A DNA stretch of 42,428 nt, taken from Burkholderiaceae bacterium (GTDB lineage Bacteria > Pseudomonadota > Gammaproteobacteria > Burkholderiales > Burkholderiaceae). Under the pieces are notes generated by a model. That model did not search any database, was not told the DNA's origin, and saw nothing but the letters and a program-made list of their open reading frames with translations. The stretch covers positions 1-42,428 of the forward strand of contig CANHPL010000022.1 in NCBI GenBank assembly GCA_947462685.1. Direction: 5' to 3'. Position 1 is the stretch's first letter. The number at the start of each line of letters is the position of its first letter. Positions 27,104 to 36,285 of the stretch are shown here, piece by piece. The translations under genes were made by a program, and so were the position numbers.

Positions 27104-28711
27104 GTGCTAGCAACCTCCAATATCACCATGCAGTTTGGGCAAAAGCCCTTGTTTGAAAACATTACAGTTAAATTTGGCGGTGGAAATCGTTACGGACTAA
27201 TTGGTGCAAACGGCTGTGGTAAATCGACTTTCATGAAAATCTTGGGCGGTGAATTAGAGCCGTCCTCTGGCCACGTGATGCTTGAACCAAATATTCGTTT
27301 GGGAAAATTACGACAAGATCAATTCGCTTTTGAGGAATTTCGCGTGCTTGATGTCGTAATGATGGGGCATGCTGAAATGTGGCTAGCAGCTCAAGAACGG
27401 GATGCAATATATGCTAATCCTGATGCTACAGAAGATGACTATATGCAAGCGGCAGAACTTGAAACCAAGTACGCTGAGTATGGTGGCTACATAGCCGAGG
27501 CTAAAGCAGGGGAGTTATTACTGGGTGTTGGTGTACCAATCGATCAACATCAAGGCCCTATGAGCGCCGTTTCTCCTGGTTGGAAATTAAGAGTTTTGCT
27601 AGCTCAAGCACTTTTTGCTGATCCTGATGTTCTCCTGCTGGATGAACCAACCAATAACTTAGATATTCATACCATTCATTGGTTAGAAGATGTTCTCAAT
27701 GAACGTAATAGCACGATGATCATCATCTCTCACGATCGTCACTTTTTGAACTCCGTTTGTACCCATATGGCTGATATGGATTTTGGGACTTTACGCGTTT
27801 ATCCCGGTAATTATGATGACTACATGCTTGCTTCTGCCCAAGCCAGAACGCAGCAAATGTCCGATAACTCAAAAGCAAAAGAAAAGATTGCTGAATTACA
27901 AGATTTCGTTCGACGATTTTCTGCCAATAAGTCCAAAGCTAGACAAGCCACTTCAAGGCAACGTCAACTAGAAAAAATCGAGGTTGCAGACATCAAGCCG
28001 TCATCTCGTCAAAACCCATTTATACGCTTTGAACTAGAAAAAGTACTGCACAATATTGCTGTTGAATGCGAGGGCATCACCAAAGAGTATGACCGCACCA
28101 TTTTTAAAAACTTGAACATTACTGTACAACCTGGTGAAAAAATTGCAATTATTGGTCAAAATGGAGCAGGGAAGACAACTCTTTTAAATACTATTCTGAG
28201 TGAACGTTTTGACGGTATACCCTCTGACCATGGAAAAGTCCGCTGGGCAGAGCACGCCAATCTTGGAGTTATGCCACAAGATACGAATGAGTGCTTTCCG
28301 AAAGATATGATCCTGTCTGATTGGATGAATTTATGGGCGAAGCCTGGTGATGATGACCAAGCAATACGAAGCATATTGGGTCGATTACTCTTTTCAGGAC
28401 CAGATATCACTAAATCCGTAAAGGTGATTTCTGGCGGAGAAAAAGGGCGAATGATTTGGGGTAAATTGATGCTGGGTAGACATAATGTATTGGCTCTAGA
28501 TGAGCCAACGAATCATATGGATATGGAATCGATTGAAAGTATGCAAATTGCCCTTGAAAAGTTTAAAGGGACCTTAGTTTTTGTTTCTCATGACCGCGAA
28601 TTTGTATCTGGCCTGGCCAACCGTATTTTAGAAGTCCAAATGGATGGTACCGTCAATGATTTCTCAGGTAGTTACGAAGAATATCTTATTAGTCAGGGCC
28701 TAGAGAACTAA
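27104..28711 (+). CDS. ybiT: ABC-F family ATPase YbiT
   Basis: A 535-residue cytoplasmic protein with two ATP-binding cassettes and no membrane segments: a translation-associated ABC-F factor. The opening ([20 protein letters not shown]) and [16 protein letters not shown] match the YbiT subgroup. Cassette 1 has GANGCGKST and [11 protein letters not shown]; cassette 2 has GQNGAGKTT, a signature ISGGEKGRM and [11 protein letters not shown]. The first signature is degenerate (AVSPGWKLR), as in YbiT. The charged linker lies around 245-310. The start is a GTG at 27104 with only a weak ribosome-binding site. The 123-base gap before it holds no clear structure. Confidence 0.94.
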   Translation: MLATSNITMQFGQKPLFENITVKFGGGNRYGLIGANGCGKSTFMKILGGELEPSSGHVMLEPNIRLGKLRQDQFAFEEFRVLDVVMMGHAEMWLAAQERDAIYANPDATEDDYMQAAELETKYAEYGGYIAEAKAGELLLGVGVPIDQHQGPMSAVSPGWKLRVLLAQALFADPDVLLLDEPTNNLDIHTIHWLEDVLNERNSTMIIISHDRHFLNSVCTHMADMDFGTLRVYPGNYDDYMLASAQARTQQMSDNSKAKEKIAELQDFVRRFSANKSKARQATSRQRQLEKIEVADIKPSSRQNPFIRFELEKVLHNIAVECEGITKEYDRTIFKNLNITVQPGEKIAIIGQNGAGKTTLLNTILSERFDGIPSDHGKVRWAEHANLGVMPQDTNECFPKDMILSDWMNLWAKPGDDDQAIRSILGRLLFSGPDITKSVKVISGGEKGRMIWGKLMLGRHNVLALDEPTNHMDMESIESMQIALEKFKGTLVFVSHDREFVSGLANRILEVQMDGTVNDFSGSYEEYLISQGLEN

Positions 28712-28712
28712 T

Positions 28713-28928
28713 TTAGTTCTTTGAGTTCGTAAAGCGCATAGATGTACCTTCGAGAGTAATACGTCGCCATACGCTTTTTTTCTCATCAGGGCTCATTGCA
28801 ACCCAATTCGATACTTCCATAATAGTTCTCCCACATCCCTTACAGACGTCATCAAACAAAGAAGAGCATATGCCGATGCAGGGGGAGTCTACATTTTCGG
28901 TGTCGTTTCCACTAAAATCACTGCTCAT
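28713..28928 (-). CDS. DUF1289 small cysteine protein
   Basis: A 71-residue protein of the DUF1289 family (Fe-S/zinc-type small protein). Cysteines are placed as in the family: [21 protein letters not shown], followed by the helix [16 protein letters not shown]. The function is unknown; metal binding is likely. The start overlaps the gloA stop by 4 bases (ATGA), so it is the last gene of the tmk-to-gloA run. Its stop lies one base from that of the convergent ybiT gene. Confidence 0.88.
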   Translation of the reverse strand: MSSDFSGNDTENVDSPCIGICSSLFDDVCKGCGRTIMEVSNWVAMSPDEKKSVWRRITLEGTSMRFTNSKN

Positions 28929-29323
28929 TGATGGGTTCCTAGCTGGATCAACTCTATTTTGTAACCATTTGGGTCTTCGACAAACGCAATGATCGTATTG
29001 CCACCTTTTACAGGCCCAGCGTCTCTTGTTACTTTCCCGCCTTTTTCTTTGATATTTTGACAGGTAAGAGCGACATCCTCAACTCCTAAGGCGATATGTC
29101 CATAAAATCCACCATGATCATATTGATGCACTCCATAGTTGTAAGTTAACTCCAATTCTCCTTGATTCTCTTTATTCCCTGCGCCATAAGCTAGAAATGC
29201 CAAAGAGTACTGCTGATCTGGACGATCAGTTGTTCTAAGGAGATTCATACCTAGAACTTCAGTATAAAAACTAATGGATTCTTGAAGGTTAGTGACCCTG
29301 AGCATGGTGTGAAGAAACTTCAT
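28925..29323 (-). CDS. gloA: Lactoylglutathione lyase (glyoxalase I)
   Basis: A 132-residue metalloenzyme that isomerises the methylglyoxal-glutathione hemithioacetal to S-lactoylglutathione. The family start [20 protein letters not shown] carries metal ligand His5; further ligands are Glu in [10 protein letters not shown], His in [11 protein letters not shown] and Glu in [10 protein letters not shown]. The length is standard. It is coupled to the DUF1289 gene by an ATGA overlap and separated from the ankyrin gene by 59 AT-rich bases with a possible promoter. Confidence 0.95.
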   Translation of the reverse strand: MKFLHTMLRVTNLQESISFYTEVLGMNLLRTTDRPDQQYSLAFLAYGAGNKENQGELELTYNYGVHQYDHGGFYGHIALGVEDVALTCQNIKEKGGKVTRDAGPVKGGNTIIAFVEDPNGYKIELIQLGTHQ

Positions 29324-29358
29324 TATTCAATCTTTCTATCAAACATATGTTATTTAAC

Positions 29359-29373
29359 ATAATAATTATTATA
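29359..29373 (-). promoter_or_regulatory. AT-rich palindrome with a possible gloA -10 element
   Basis: A perfect 14-base palindrome, ATAATAATTATTAT (29359-29372), lies 36 bases upstream of the gloA ATG. On the minus strand it overlaps a TATAAT (29373-29368). A promoter here would give a leader of about 38 bases. The -35 region is weak. Confidence 0.3.
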
Positions 29374-29382
29374 CGCAATTTA

Positions 29383-30114
29383 TCATTTCCCTGAAGGGAG
29401 AAGTTTAGGATTTAATACGTACTCTTCACCATATAACTTCTTCCAGCGAGATCTTAAACCATCACCGATTTCTTTTTGATTATTTAAATATGCAAAATCA
29501 ATTGCTGTAAGCTGATGTGTATTGTGTAATGAAAGATCGGCTTCATTATCTAACAGGTATTTAACCACCTTGATGTGCCCATACCTTGCCGCCATCATTA
29601 ATGGCGTTGTGTCGGATGGACTTTGAGCATCTACATCAACTTCTTTAGAAATCAAGAATTTAACAATATCTAAATGACCTGAAGTCGCAGCGTAATGTAA
29701 TGGCGTCCATCCATCTTTGTCTGGCTCTGCGCCTATTTCTTCAACCATATACTTAACGAGTTCGAATTTACCTTTAAATGCCAACATCATGAGTGCATTT
29801 TCAGTGCTTTTATTTTCCATATTTACATTAATATCAGATACTTGCAAAAGATATTTAAAAACTTTATAAGCATCTTCTTTAACGGCGTAAGGCAATGAAG
29901 CATCACCATATTTACTTAATGTATTTGGACTTAAGTCTTTATTCATTAATATTTTTTTAACGCCTTCAACATCATCAAAGCTTATTCTTCGAAATAAGGT
30001 ATCAATTTCAGCTAAAACAATTTCTTCACTATAGCTTTTACTGTTCAGGTTTTGGGCAATCACTTCATAAGGAAAACTGATTAACAGGGTAAGTGCAATA
30101 AGAAGTCGACGCAT
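29383..30114 (-). CDS. Secreted ankyrin-repeat protein
   Basis: A 243-residue protein with an N-terminal signal peptide (MRRLLIALTLLISFPYEVIAQ) and about four to five ankyrin repeats between residues 60 and 225. The clearest are GWTPLHYAATSGHLDIVKFL and DTTPLMMAARYGHIKVVKYL. Ankyrin repeats bind other proteins; here the location is the periplasm. The gene follows tatD by 8 bases, a neighbourhood kept in many Burkholderiales. The binding partner is unknown. Confidence 0.88.
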   Translation of the reverse strand: MRRLLIALTLLISFPYEVIAQNLNSKSYSEEIVLAEIDTLFRRISFDDVEGVKKILMNKDLSPNTLSKYGDASLPYAVKEDAYKVFKYLLQVSDINVNMENKSTENALMMLAFKGKFELVKYMVEEIGAEPDKDGWTPLHYAATSGHLDIVKFLISKEVDVDAQSPSDTTPLMMAARYGHIKVVKYLLDNEADLSLHNTHQLTAIDFAYLNNQKEIGDGLRSRWKKLYGEEYVLNPKLLPSGK

Positions 30115-30122
30115 AGGATAAA

Positions 30123-30896
30123 TTAAATTTTAAATAATTGATGAAAGTTACGACTTGTAATTTGGCCTATTTGCTCTACTGAAACGCCTTTTAATTGCGC
30201 AACATATTCAGCGACATGGCTGACCCATGCCGGTTGATTTATCTTACCTCGATGTGGCACAGGCGCTAAATAAGGCGAGTCCGTTTCAATTAATAATCGA
30301 TCTAAAGGGACAAATTGACAGGTTTCTTTAATTTCTAAAGCATTCTTAAAAGTCACAATTCCTGAAAATGAAATAAAAAAGCCAAGATCCATTGCCGCCT
30401 TTGCAACCTCTTTAGACTCTGTAAAGCAGTGCATAACACCGCCAACTCGGTCTGCACCCTCTTCTTTTAGAATCCGAATCGTATCATCTGATGAGGATCG
30501 CGTATGAATAACCAATGGTTTTTTAGTCTCGATCGCTGCAGAAATATGGGTCCGAAAACGCTCTCTTTGCCACTCTAATGCTGAATACGGACGATCATTT
30601 ATGCGGTAATAATCTAAACCTGTTTCACCAATTGCAAGTACCTTTGGATGTTGAGCCTGCTCTACCAACCACTCTATGGTTGGTTCAATGGTATCTTCAT
30701 AGTCGGGATGCACCCCAACCGTGGCATATAAATGCTCATAACGAGTTGCTAACGCTAATACCTTTGGGTAATCTACAACATCCACACTAATACATAAGGC
30801 TTTATCAACTTGAGCATTTTTCATGTTCAATAAGATCTCATCCAATTGATTGGAGAATTCTTCAAAATCTAAATGGCAATGCGAGTCAATGAACAT
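30123..30896 (-). CDS. tatD: TatD-family metal-dependent hydrolase (DNase)
   Basis: A 257-residue TIM-barrel hydrolase. Metal ligands are visible in MFIDSHCHLDF (His6, His8), IGETGLDYYR (Glu), PLVIHTRSS (His), VMHCFTES (His) and IETDSPYLAP (Asp). TatD/YcfH enzymes are Mg-dependent nucleases acting on DNA ends or D-aminoacyl-tRNA; the exact substrate is unknown. It starts 6 bases after holB, and its position after tmk-holB fits the YcfH branch. Confidence 0.95.
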   Translation of the reverse strand: MFIDSHCHLDFEEFSNQLDEILLNMKNAQVDKALCISVDVVDYPKVLALATRYEHLYATVGVHPDYEDTIEPTIEWLVEQAQHPKVLAIGETGLDYYRINDRPYSALEWQRERFRTHISAAIETKKPLVIHTRSSSDDTIRILKEEGADRVGGVMHCFTESKEVAKAAMDLGFFISFSGIVTFKNALEIKETCQFVPLDRLLIETDSPYLAPVPHRGKINQPAWVSHVAEYVAQLKGVSVEQIGQITSRNFHQLFKI

Positions 30897-30902
30897 AATA
30901 AA

Positions 30903-31946
30903 TTAAAAAAGTTGTTTATACCGCATCAAAACTGCGTCTAATTGCACTTTTGGGAATAAGGGATGATTGGCCAAACGCATATCGTCTTTCAAACTGGCCA
31001 AAAATTGTTGAAAAGATCTCTTATTTAAATTGCCACAGGCCGTTTTCATTTGCCCCTCTAGTTGAGGAAAATACCGAGGCTTTTGACCAAATAGAACTAA
31101 ATTCATATCAAAAGACCATTTTAAAATACTATTTAATATATCTAGCAAAGCATATTGTCCAAGTAATTCAATTATCTCACCTGAACGCAACAACTTGCAT
31201 TGAGATAACTGGTGTGTAATGATGGAATCATCTAATGTCTTCTCATTTAGTGAAGAAATCACTTTCAATGGCGACCCAGTATGGAGGGATAATTTTTGCT
31301 CTAAAACTTGGTCAGAATACTCTTGTGGGAGTTGTGACCGAAGCCAATTTACCGCCAATTCAAGTGAAGGTCTTGGTATAGGAAATAAATGACAGCGTGA
31401 GCGAATGGTAGGTAAGATTTTTTCTAATTGATTGGTCAACAAAATGAAATGTAACTGATTAGATGGTTCTTCAAGTGTTTTGAGTAAACAATTGGCAGCC
31501 TCAGCTTGCATTGCCTCTATCGGGTAAATTAAAACAACCCTTTTTCCACCTCGATAAGAACCCAACTCATTACTTGAAATGATATTCCGAATTTGCTCAA
31601 TACGGATAAACTTACTTTGTTTCTTATCCTCCCCCTCCTCCCCCACTTGTTCATCTTCTAATGCTATAGGAAGTAGGTGTTTGAGAGCTTGCGGAACAAC
31701 AATAAATAAATCAGGATGATTACCTTGGCGCACCCAATGACAAGCTTCACATTCCCCACAAGGCTTACTGCCTGCTGATTCACATAATAGATAATTAGCT
31801 AACTCAAGGCCAAAATGTAATTCTCCTATGTCCTTTTGAGCAAATAATAATAATGAGTGCGGAATTTTATTTCTCGTAAGTTCAAGAAAAGACTTACTTA
31901 ACCAAGGATATAAAAAAGTATTTAAGGTAACAACATTAGAGCTCAT
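30903..31946 (-). CDS. holB: DNA polymerase III delta' subunit
   Basis: A 347-residue clamp-loader subunit. The AAA-type core has HSLLLFAQKDIGELHFGLELA in place of a working P-loop, as expected for delta'. It also has the four zinc cysteines Cys55, Cys63, Cys66 and Cys69 (LLCESAGSKPCGECEACHW), the Walker-B-like VVLIYPIEAMQAEAANCLLK and sensor-1 tract LLTNQLEKILPTIRSRC with the SRC motif. The start codon overlaps the tmk stop as TAATG. Confidence 0.95.
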   Translation of the reverse strand: MSSNVVTLNTFLYPWLSKSFLELTRNKIPHSLLLFAQKDIGELHFGLELANYLLCESAGSKPCGECEACHWVRQGNHPDLFIVVPQALKHLLPIALEDEQVGEEGEDKKQSKFIRIEQIRNIISSNELGSYRGGKRVVLIYPIEAMQAEAANCLLKTLEEPSNQLHFILLTNQLEKILPTIRSRCHLFPIPRPSLELAVNWLRSQLPQEYSDQVLEQKLSLHTGSPLKVISSLNEKTLDDSIITHQLSQCKLLRSGEIIELLGQYALLDILNSILKWSFDMNLVLFGQKPRYFPQLEGQMKTACGNLNKRSFQQFLASLKDDMRLANHPLFPKVQLDAVLMRYKQLF

Positions 31947-32614
31947 TACATACTCGCAATACGAGATTTAAGCTGTTCTTGAATGACCATAATAGATAAG
32001 CTCGAATCGATTAAAACAAATCGTTGCAGATCATTCGAGGCTCTACGCAAATATTCTTGCCTTACTCGATTGAAAAACTCAATATCAAGTTCTTCAAATT
32101 TATCAGGAGTTCTTGTTGCGCTTCGCCTTTGCTCTGCAGCTTGTGCAGATAAATCAAATAAAAAAGTAGTTTGGGGTTGAAGTAAGAAACTGTGGTTATT
32201 CACTACGCGTGTTTGTACCCATCGCTCAAGGTATTCTAAATCCTCAACCAAAAGACCTCGACCACCACATTGATAGGCGAAAGAAGAATCCGTGAAGCGA
32301 TCTGAAATCACAATATCACCCTGACGTAAAGCTGGTTCAATTACTTGCGCAATGTGCTCCTGACGACTCGCAAACATCAATAAAGCCTCAGTGCGAATGT
32401 CCATAGAATCGTTCAAAAGTGTTTCGCGTAATTTTTCACCAAGTGAGGTCCCTCCAGGCTCTCTTGTAATAACAATTTTTTTCTCAGGATAGCGCTTGGC
32501 AATTTCTTCAGAAAAAAAATGAATATGCGTACTTTTACCGGCTCCATCGATACCCTCAAAGGAGATAAAAATGCCTGGATAATGGTTATTCTGAATATTC
32601 ATCAAGTGATTCAT
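31946..32614 (-). CDS. tmk: Thymidylate kinase
   Basis: A 222-residue kinase that phosphorylates dTMP to dTDP. It has the P-loop FEGIDGAGKSTH, the ITREPGGTSLGEKLRETLL (DR/E-P-G-G) motif, the SDRFTDSSFAYQCGGRGL tract and a lid with AEQRRSATRTPDKFEE. Two starts are possible, the ATG at 32614 (used) and one at 32602. The first is favoured because a TAAAAT lies 6 bases before it. The family core begins only around residue 14. It forms an operon with holB by a one-base overlap. Confidence 0.96.
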   Translation of the reverse strand: MNHLMNIQNNHYPGIFISFEGIDGAGKSTHIHFFSEEIAKRYPEKKIVITREPGGTSLGEKLRETLLNDSMDIRTEALLMFASRQEHIAQVIEPALRQGDIVISDRFTDSSFAYQCGGRGLLVEDLEYLERWVQTRVVNNHSFLLQPQTTFLFDLSAQAAEQRRSATRTPDKFEELDIEFFNRVRQEYLRRASNDLQRFVLIDSSLSIMVIQEQLKSRIASM

Positions 32615-32620
32615 TCGATC

Positions 32621-32626
32621 ATTTTA
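32621..32626 (-). promoter_or_regulatory. -10-like hexamer of tmk
   Basis: TAAAAT on the minus strand, 6 bases before the ATG at 32614, in the 63-base gap shared with divergent ygfZ. No Shine-Dalgarno sequence is present. Confidence 0.35.
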
Positions 32627-32664
32627 ACAGTGAGAAATTTTTAGCTAAAAACCAAAAAACATTA

Positions 32665-32670
32665 GATAAT
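32665..32670 (+). promoter_or_regulatory. -10-like hexamer of ygfZ
   Basis: GATAAT, 7 bases before the ygfZ ATG, preceded at 18 bases by a weak TTAGCT. No Shine-Dalgarno sequence lies between it and the ATG. Confidence 0.35.
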
Positions 32671-32677
32671 AGACCTG

Positions 32678-33583
32678 ATGACTAATACTAATACAAGTTC
32701 AAAAACAACACTTGCTGACTGGACATTAATTCATGTTAATGGCCCAGATTCAATGCAGTTTTTACAAAACCTATTAACTAACAATATCCTACATTTATCT
32801 CCAGGATCAGAACACCTATCTGGATTTTGTTCTCCTAAAGGACGTTTATTGGCGAGCTTTTGGGTAAGTCATCCTAGTGATGAACACTATGATTTATGGA
32901 TTAGTACAGATATTTCTTCAGAGCTTGTTAAAAAGTTATTGATGTACAAATTAAGATCGAAGGTAGAAATTACACTTTTGGACCCTTCTATGCTGATTTA
33001 TGGAGAGGTTAGTAATACCCCATTCCAAACGAGTCCTAACAATATTTGCAACTTACCGGCTGTTCAATATGAAGAAATCACTTATTACCGCAGAGTGATA
33101 GCCCAGACCAATACAGTTATTGATTCGACCCATGACTCTAATTTATGGCCAATTCTTGAGGTGCAAAGTGGCATACCGAGAATTACTGCCAATACCAAAG
33201 ACTTATTTGTACCACAGATGATTAATTTTGAATCAATTGGTGGAATTGACTTTAAAAAAGGTTGTTACCCTGGGCAAGAAATTGTTGCTAGAAGTCAATA
33301 TCTTGGCAATATCAAGCGAAGGCTCAAAATAGGATCTATTGCACAATCGATTGATTTAATTAAAATCATGCCGGGATCTGAAATTTATTCCGAAAGCGAT
33401 CCTGAGCAAGCATGCGGAGTAGTGGTTTTATCTAGTTTAGACTCCTTAAAAGAACGGTATCATTTACAAATTGAAGTCAAGTTATCTGAATTGAAGTCCA
33501 ATCTATACTTCAAAAATGAAGATGGCAAGATTTCAAAATTCATCCATATTGAAGAGCCACCCTATCCTTTATTAACGATCTAG
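32678..33583 (+). CDS. ygfZ: Folate-binding protein YgfZ
   Basis: A 301-residue tetrahydrofolate-dependent protein related to the GcvT T-protein; it helps make or repair certain iron-sulfur enzymes such as MiaB. The family fingerprint KKGCYPGQEIVARSQYLG with its conserved Cys is intact. The N-terminal tract FLQNLLTNNI and FCSPKGRLLASFWV also match. It faces away from tmk. In related genomes I recall mltG at this junction next to tmk, but there is no room for it here. Confidence 0.94.
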   Translation: MTNTNTSSKTTLADWTLIHVNGPDSMQFLQNLLTNNILHLSPGSEHLSGFCSPKGRLLASFWVSHPSDEHYDLWISTDISSELVKKLLMYKLRSKVEITLLDPSMLIYGEVSNTPFQTSPNNICNLPAVQYEEITYYRRVIAQTNTVIDSTHDSNLWPILEVQSGIPRITANTKDLFVPQMINFESIGGIDFKKGCYPGQEIVARSQYLGNIKRRLKIGSIAQSIDLIKIMPGSEIYSESDPEQACGVVVLSSLDSLKERYHLQIEVKLSELKSNLYFKNEDGKISKFIHIEEPPYPLLTI

Positions 33584-33587
33584 TCTT

Positions 33588-34439
33588 ATGTGTTTGATAC
33601 TTTTTGCCTGGAACTCTCATCCTGATTATTCACTCGTTGTGGCGGCTAATCGTGATGAGTTCTATGAAAGACCAACCCAATCCATGTCTTGGTGGGATGA
33701 TCATCAGAATATTTTAGGGGCTAGGGATAATGCTGATGTCATTGGCCTAAGGGGGACTGCATTAGGGCTTTCTGTAGATGGTAAGTTTGCGGCAGTGACC
33801 AATATCCGTGCGCCAAGTGAAAAAAATCCGGATTTACGAACACGAGGTGAATTAACTGCTAAGTATTTGTCTCAAAAATTAAGTGCCGATGAGTTTATCC
33901 AAGCCAATCAAAAAACTTTTATGCAATACAACGGCTTTAATTTATTAACTGCCGATTTAAGTAAAGGCGATCAACAAGAACTTACGTGGATTAGTAATCG
34001 AATCTTAATTGGTGACAAGATTCGTCAACGGAAAATAGTAAGTCCAGTCAAAATAAACCCTGGTATCTATGGCTTATCGAATTCTATGCTGGACACACCG
34101 TGGCCTAAAGTTCGTTTGGGGGTTGCTCATTTTGCCCAAGCTATAGCAATGGATCTAGGCAAGTTGAATCATCCTGAGCACTATCTCAAATTTATGAGCA
34201 ACGCAACTTTATTTTCCGATGCTGAATTACCTTCAACGGGTGTAAGCACAGATTGGGAAAGAGCTCTTTCGCCCATTTTCATTAAAACCGCTCATTACGG
34301 CACAAGATCTTCCACCCTACTTAGAGTGCGAAAAGATGGTAATTTTCAAATGCTTGAAAGACGATTTGATGGTACAAACGATCATGAAACAAGCATTATT
34401 GAGGGGCAATTACAAGACTCCGAACAAATCGGACGTTAA
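33588..34439 (+). CDS. NRDE-family protein (TANGO2 homologue)
   Basis: A 283-residue protein of the NRDE/TANGO2 family, named for the Asn-Arg-Asp-Glu motif at residues 21-24 (VVAANRDEFYERPT). It begins MCLILFAW with the conserved Cys2, a potential N-terminal nucleophile after Met removal. Other conserved tracts are GTALGLSVDGKFAAVTNIR and GIYGLSNSMLDTPWPKV. Eukaryotic TANGO2 is linked to haem or lipid trafficking; the bacterial role is unsettled. It starts 4 bases after ygfZ, so the two are co-transcribed. Its stop overlaps the convergent thioesterase gene by 4 bases. Confidence 0.92.
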   Translation: MCLILFAWNSHPDYSLVVAANRDEFYERPTQSMSWWDDHQNILGARDNADVIGLRGTALGLSVDGKFAAVTNIRAPSEKNPDLRTRGELTAKYLSQKLSADEFIQANQKTFMQYNGFNLLTADLSKGDQQELTWISNRILIGDKIRQRKIVSPVKINPGIYGLSNSMLDTPWPKVRLGVAHFAQAIAMDLGKLNHPEHYLKFMSNATLFSDAELPSTGVSTDWERALSPIFIKTAHYGTRSSTLLRVRKDGNFQMLERRFDGTNDHETSIIEGQLQDSEQIGR

Positions 34440-34870
34440 TCGTTTAGTGTTAAACCTTTACGAACACGTGTTGGTAAATTTTTAAAATATTTAAAAGTGC
34501 CCGTTGCAAGGCAACACAGCTTTTGACCCTCATCAAAAACCCTAGCCTCACAAAAAGCCATTGTTGTGGATTGATGGACTACTTTTCCAACTACATGAAT
34601 TTGACCATTTGCAGCTTGCATAAAACTATTCTTTAACTCGATAGTCACCACACTGCGATCATCTGGATCGGCAGAACGAGCCGCTACCGCCATTGCTGCA
34701 TCTACTAAAGCCAACAGGACGCCGCCATGAGCAACTGACCAAGAATTCGTATGCTTTTCTTCTATGGTCAAGGAGATTTCTCCAATACCATCCTGCATTT
34801 TTAATAATTTGACCCCTAGAAGATTCAAAAATGGGACATCTAATGACAGGGCTTGATTTTGATTATTCAT
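34436..34870 (-). CDS. PaaI-family thioesterase
   Basis: A 144-residue hot-dog thioesterase with the signature SWSVAHGGVLLALVDAAMAVAA and the strand VVTIELKNSFMQAANG. It is the third protein of this family in the window but is not part of the acyl-CoA cluster; the nearest neighbours are ygfZ/NRDE and msrB. Substrate unknown. It is a single-gene transcript, convergent with the NRDE gene. Confidence 0.9.
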   Translation of the reverse strand: MNNQNQALSLDVPFLNLLGVKLLKMQDGIGEISLTIEEKHTNSWSVAHGGVLLALVDAAMAVAARSADPDDRSVVTIELKNSFMQAANGQIHVVGKVVHQSTTMAFCEARVFDEGQKLCCLATGTFKYFKNLPTRVRKGLTLND

Positions 34871-34963
34871 GTTTAGTTTATTTTAAGTAACTGCAGCCGA
34901 ATTTTACTTGAGAAAAAATAAGATTTGTTAGCGAACTTATCAATTCACTTTAACTTGTAAGCG

Positions 34964-34991
34964 TTCATTAATTCTACTTTGAATTTATAAT
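34964..34991 (+). promoter_or_regulatory. Candidate promoter of msrB operon
   Basis: A perfect TATAAT (34986-34991) is preceded at 16 bases by TTCATT (34964-34969). It lies 52 bases before the msrB ATG, in the 173-base gap that is the longest in the window. An AAGG ribosome-binding site (35032-35035) sits 8 bases before the ATG. The rest of the gap shows no hairpin or open frame worth calling. Confidence 0.45.
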
Positions 34992-35043
34992 AAGAAAAAT
35001 GATGACACATATACCAGGTTCCCCCATCAACAAGGTACTTTAA

Positions 35044-35430
35044 ATGAAAAAAACAGATCAAGAATATCAATCTAAGTTAAGCCCTATTGAGTTTGAAGTC
35101 ACTAGAAAAGCTGCAACAGAACGCCCTTTTACTGGAAAATATTGGGATACATGGACAAAGGGTAGTTACGAATGTATCTGCTGTGGTGCTGAATTATTTC
35201 TATCAGACAGTAAATTTGATGCTGGTTGTGGCTGGCCTAGCTTTTTTGTTGCTGCTGAAGGTGCGCCTATTCAAGAAGTCAAAGATGTTTCACATGGCAT
35301 GATTCGTACTGAGGTTAGATGTCAATCGTGTGATGCGCATCTAGGTCATGTCTTTGATGATGGGCCTAAACCTACGGGACTGCGTTATTGTATTAACTCT
35401 GCATCTCTTCATTTAAAACCACAAGAATAA
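35044..35430 (+). CDS. msrB: Peptide-methionine (R)-S-oxide reductase
   Basis: A 128-residue repair enzyme that reduces methionine-R-sulfoxide. Zinc cysteines occur in two CxxC pairs, [11 protein letters not shown] and [13 protein letters not shown]. The substrate tract is DAGCGWPSF and the catalytic Cys is in [13 protein letters not shown]. No signal peptide, so cytoplasmic. First gene of a msrB-yciB-bolA-parvulin run. Confidence 0.97.
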   Translation: MKKTDQEYQSKLSPIEFEVTRKAATERPFTGKYWDTWTKGSYECICCGAELFLSDSKFDAGCGWPSFFVAAEGAPIQEVKDVSHGMIRTEVRCQSCDAHLGHVFDDGPKPTGLRYCINSASLHLKPQE

Positions 35431-35438
35431 AACTATCA

Positions 35439-36002
35439 ATGAAATTTCTTTTTGAATTTTTACCCATTTTGGCATTTTTTATTGCCTTTAAAACATTTGA
35501 TATTTATGTAGCCACGGGGGTGGCTATTGCGATTACCTTATTGCAAATGATTTGGTTGAAAATGAAACATCAACCCATCACTAAAATGCAGATATTTAAT
35601 TTCTTAATCATCTTAGTATTCGGTGGACTCACCATTTTTCTCAAAGATGAATTTTTTATTATGGTGAAGCCAACGATCCTATATTGGAGCTTTGCTCTAG
35701 CTTTGGCCGTTAGTTTTTATCTCTTCAAGAAAAATCTAATTCAAATGGTGCTTGGTAAAGAAATTAAATTAAAAGACGATGCGGATGCAAATATTTGGAC
35801 AAAAATCAACTTATCATGGGTTATCTATTTTGCAATCTTAGGGGTATTAAATTTATATGTTGCTTACCCTTTTACAAAAGAAGCGGAAGAAACCTGGGTA
35901 AACTTTAAGCTTTCCTCCATCGGTTTACTCCTGGTTTTTATCGTTATACAGGGGGTATGGTTGTCTAAATATATCCAATCTGATGAAAGTGAAACATCCT
36001 AA
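35439..36002 (+). CDS. yciB: Inner-membrane septation protein YciB (IspA)
   Basis: A 187-residue inner-membrane protein with about five hydrophobic helices. It opens MKFLFEFLPILAFFIAFKTF, the family signature, and carries KPTILYWSFALALAVSFYLF and WVIYFAILGVLNLYVAY. YciB contributes to cell-envelope integrity and septation. It lies 8 bases after msrB and one base before bolA. Confidence 0.95.
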   Translation: MKFLFEFLPILAFFIAFKTFDIYVATGVAIAITLLQMIWLKMKHQPITKMQIFNFLIILVFGGLTIFLKDEFFIMVKPTILYWSFALALAVSFYLFKKNLIQMVLGKEIKLKDDADANIWTKINLSWVIYFAILGVLNLYVAYPFTKEAEETWVNFKLSSIGLLLVFIVIQGVWLSKYIQSDESETS

Positions 36003-36003
36003 A

Positions 36004-36285
36004 ATGACGCAAATCCACCCTCAAATTGAAATCTACAACAATCTTCTGGTAGAGCACCTTCAGCCCGATAGCATCGAAATTGTTGATGATTCACACCAGC
36101 ACGCAGGCCATGCCGGACACACTTCAGCTGGTGCAAGCCATCTGACGGTTCATCTTGTATCAGATAAATTCCATGGCCTGTCTCGGGTTGCAAGGCATCG
36201 TTTAGTGTATGATATCTTGGATACTTGGATGAAATCCCATATACACGCACTTGTTATAAACGCTAAAACACCCTCAGAAAAATGA
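36004..36285 (+). CDS. bolA: BolA-family protein
   Basis: A 93-residue BolA protein, thought to work with monothiol glutaredoxins in Fe-S trafficking. I choose the ATG at 36004 (MTQIHPQIEIYNNLL); an in-frame ATG at 35983 would overlap yciB. The core is HLTVHLVSDKFHGLSRVARHR with the conserved His-Arg-x-V. A His/Gly-rich loop, DDSHQHAGHAGHTSAGASH, precedes it; this loop is common in betaproteobacterial BolA and contains potential metal ligands. The gene overlaps the parvulin gene by 4 bases. Confidence 0.92.
   Translation: MTQIHPQIEIYNNLLVEHLQPDSIEIVDDSHQHAGHAGHTSAGASHLTVHLVSDKFHGLSRVARHRLVYDILDTWMKSHIHALVINAKTPSEK

Noticed and set aside
29383..29400. TCCCTTCAGGGA hairpin at the end of the ankyrin gene as a terminator
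   Set aside because: A 5-base stem with a 2-base loop inside the coding end and no T-run; not convincing.
36055..36135. His/Gly-rich loop of BolA as a novel metal-binding insertion
   Set aside because: Similar His-Ala-Gly-His loops are common in betaproteobacterial BolA proteins, so it is not unusual.
35999..36250. Open frame on the minus strand opposite bolA (83 codons)
   Set aside because: It is the antisense shadow of the well-supported bolA gene and has no recognisable family motif.
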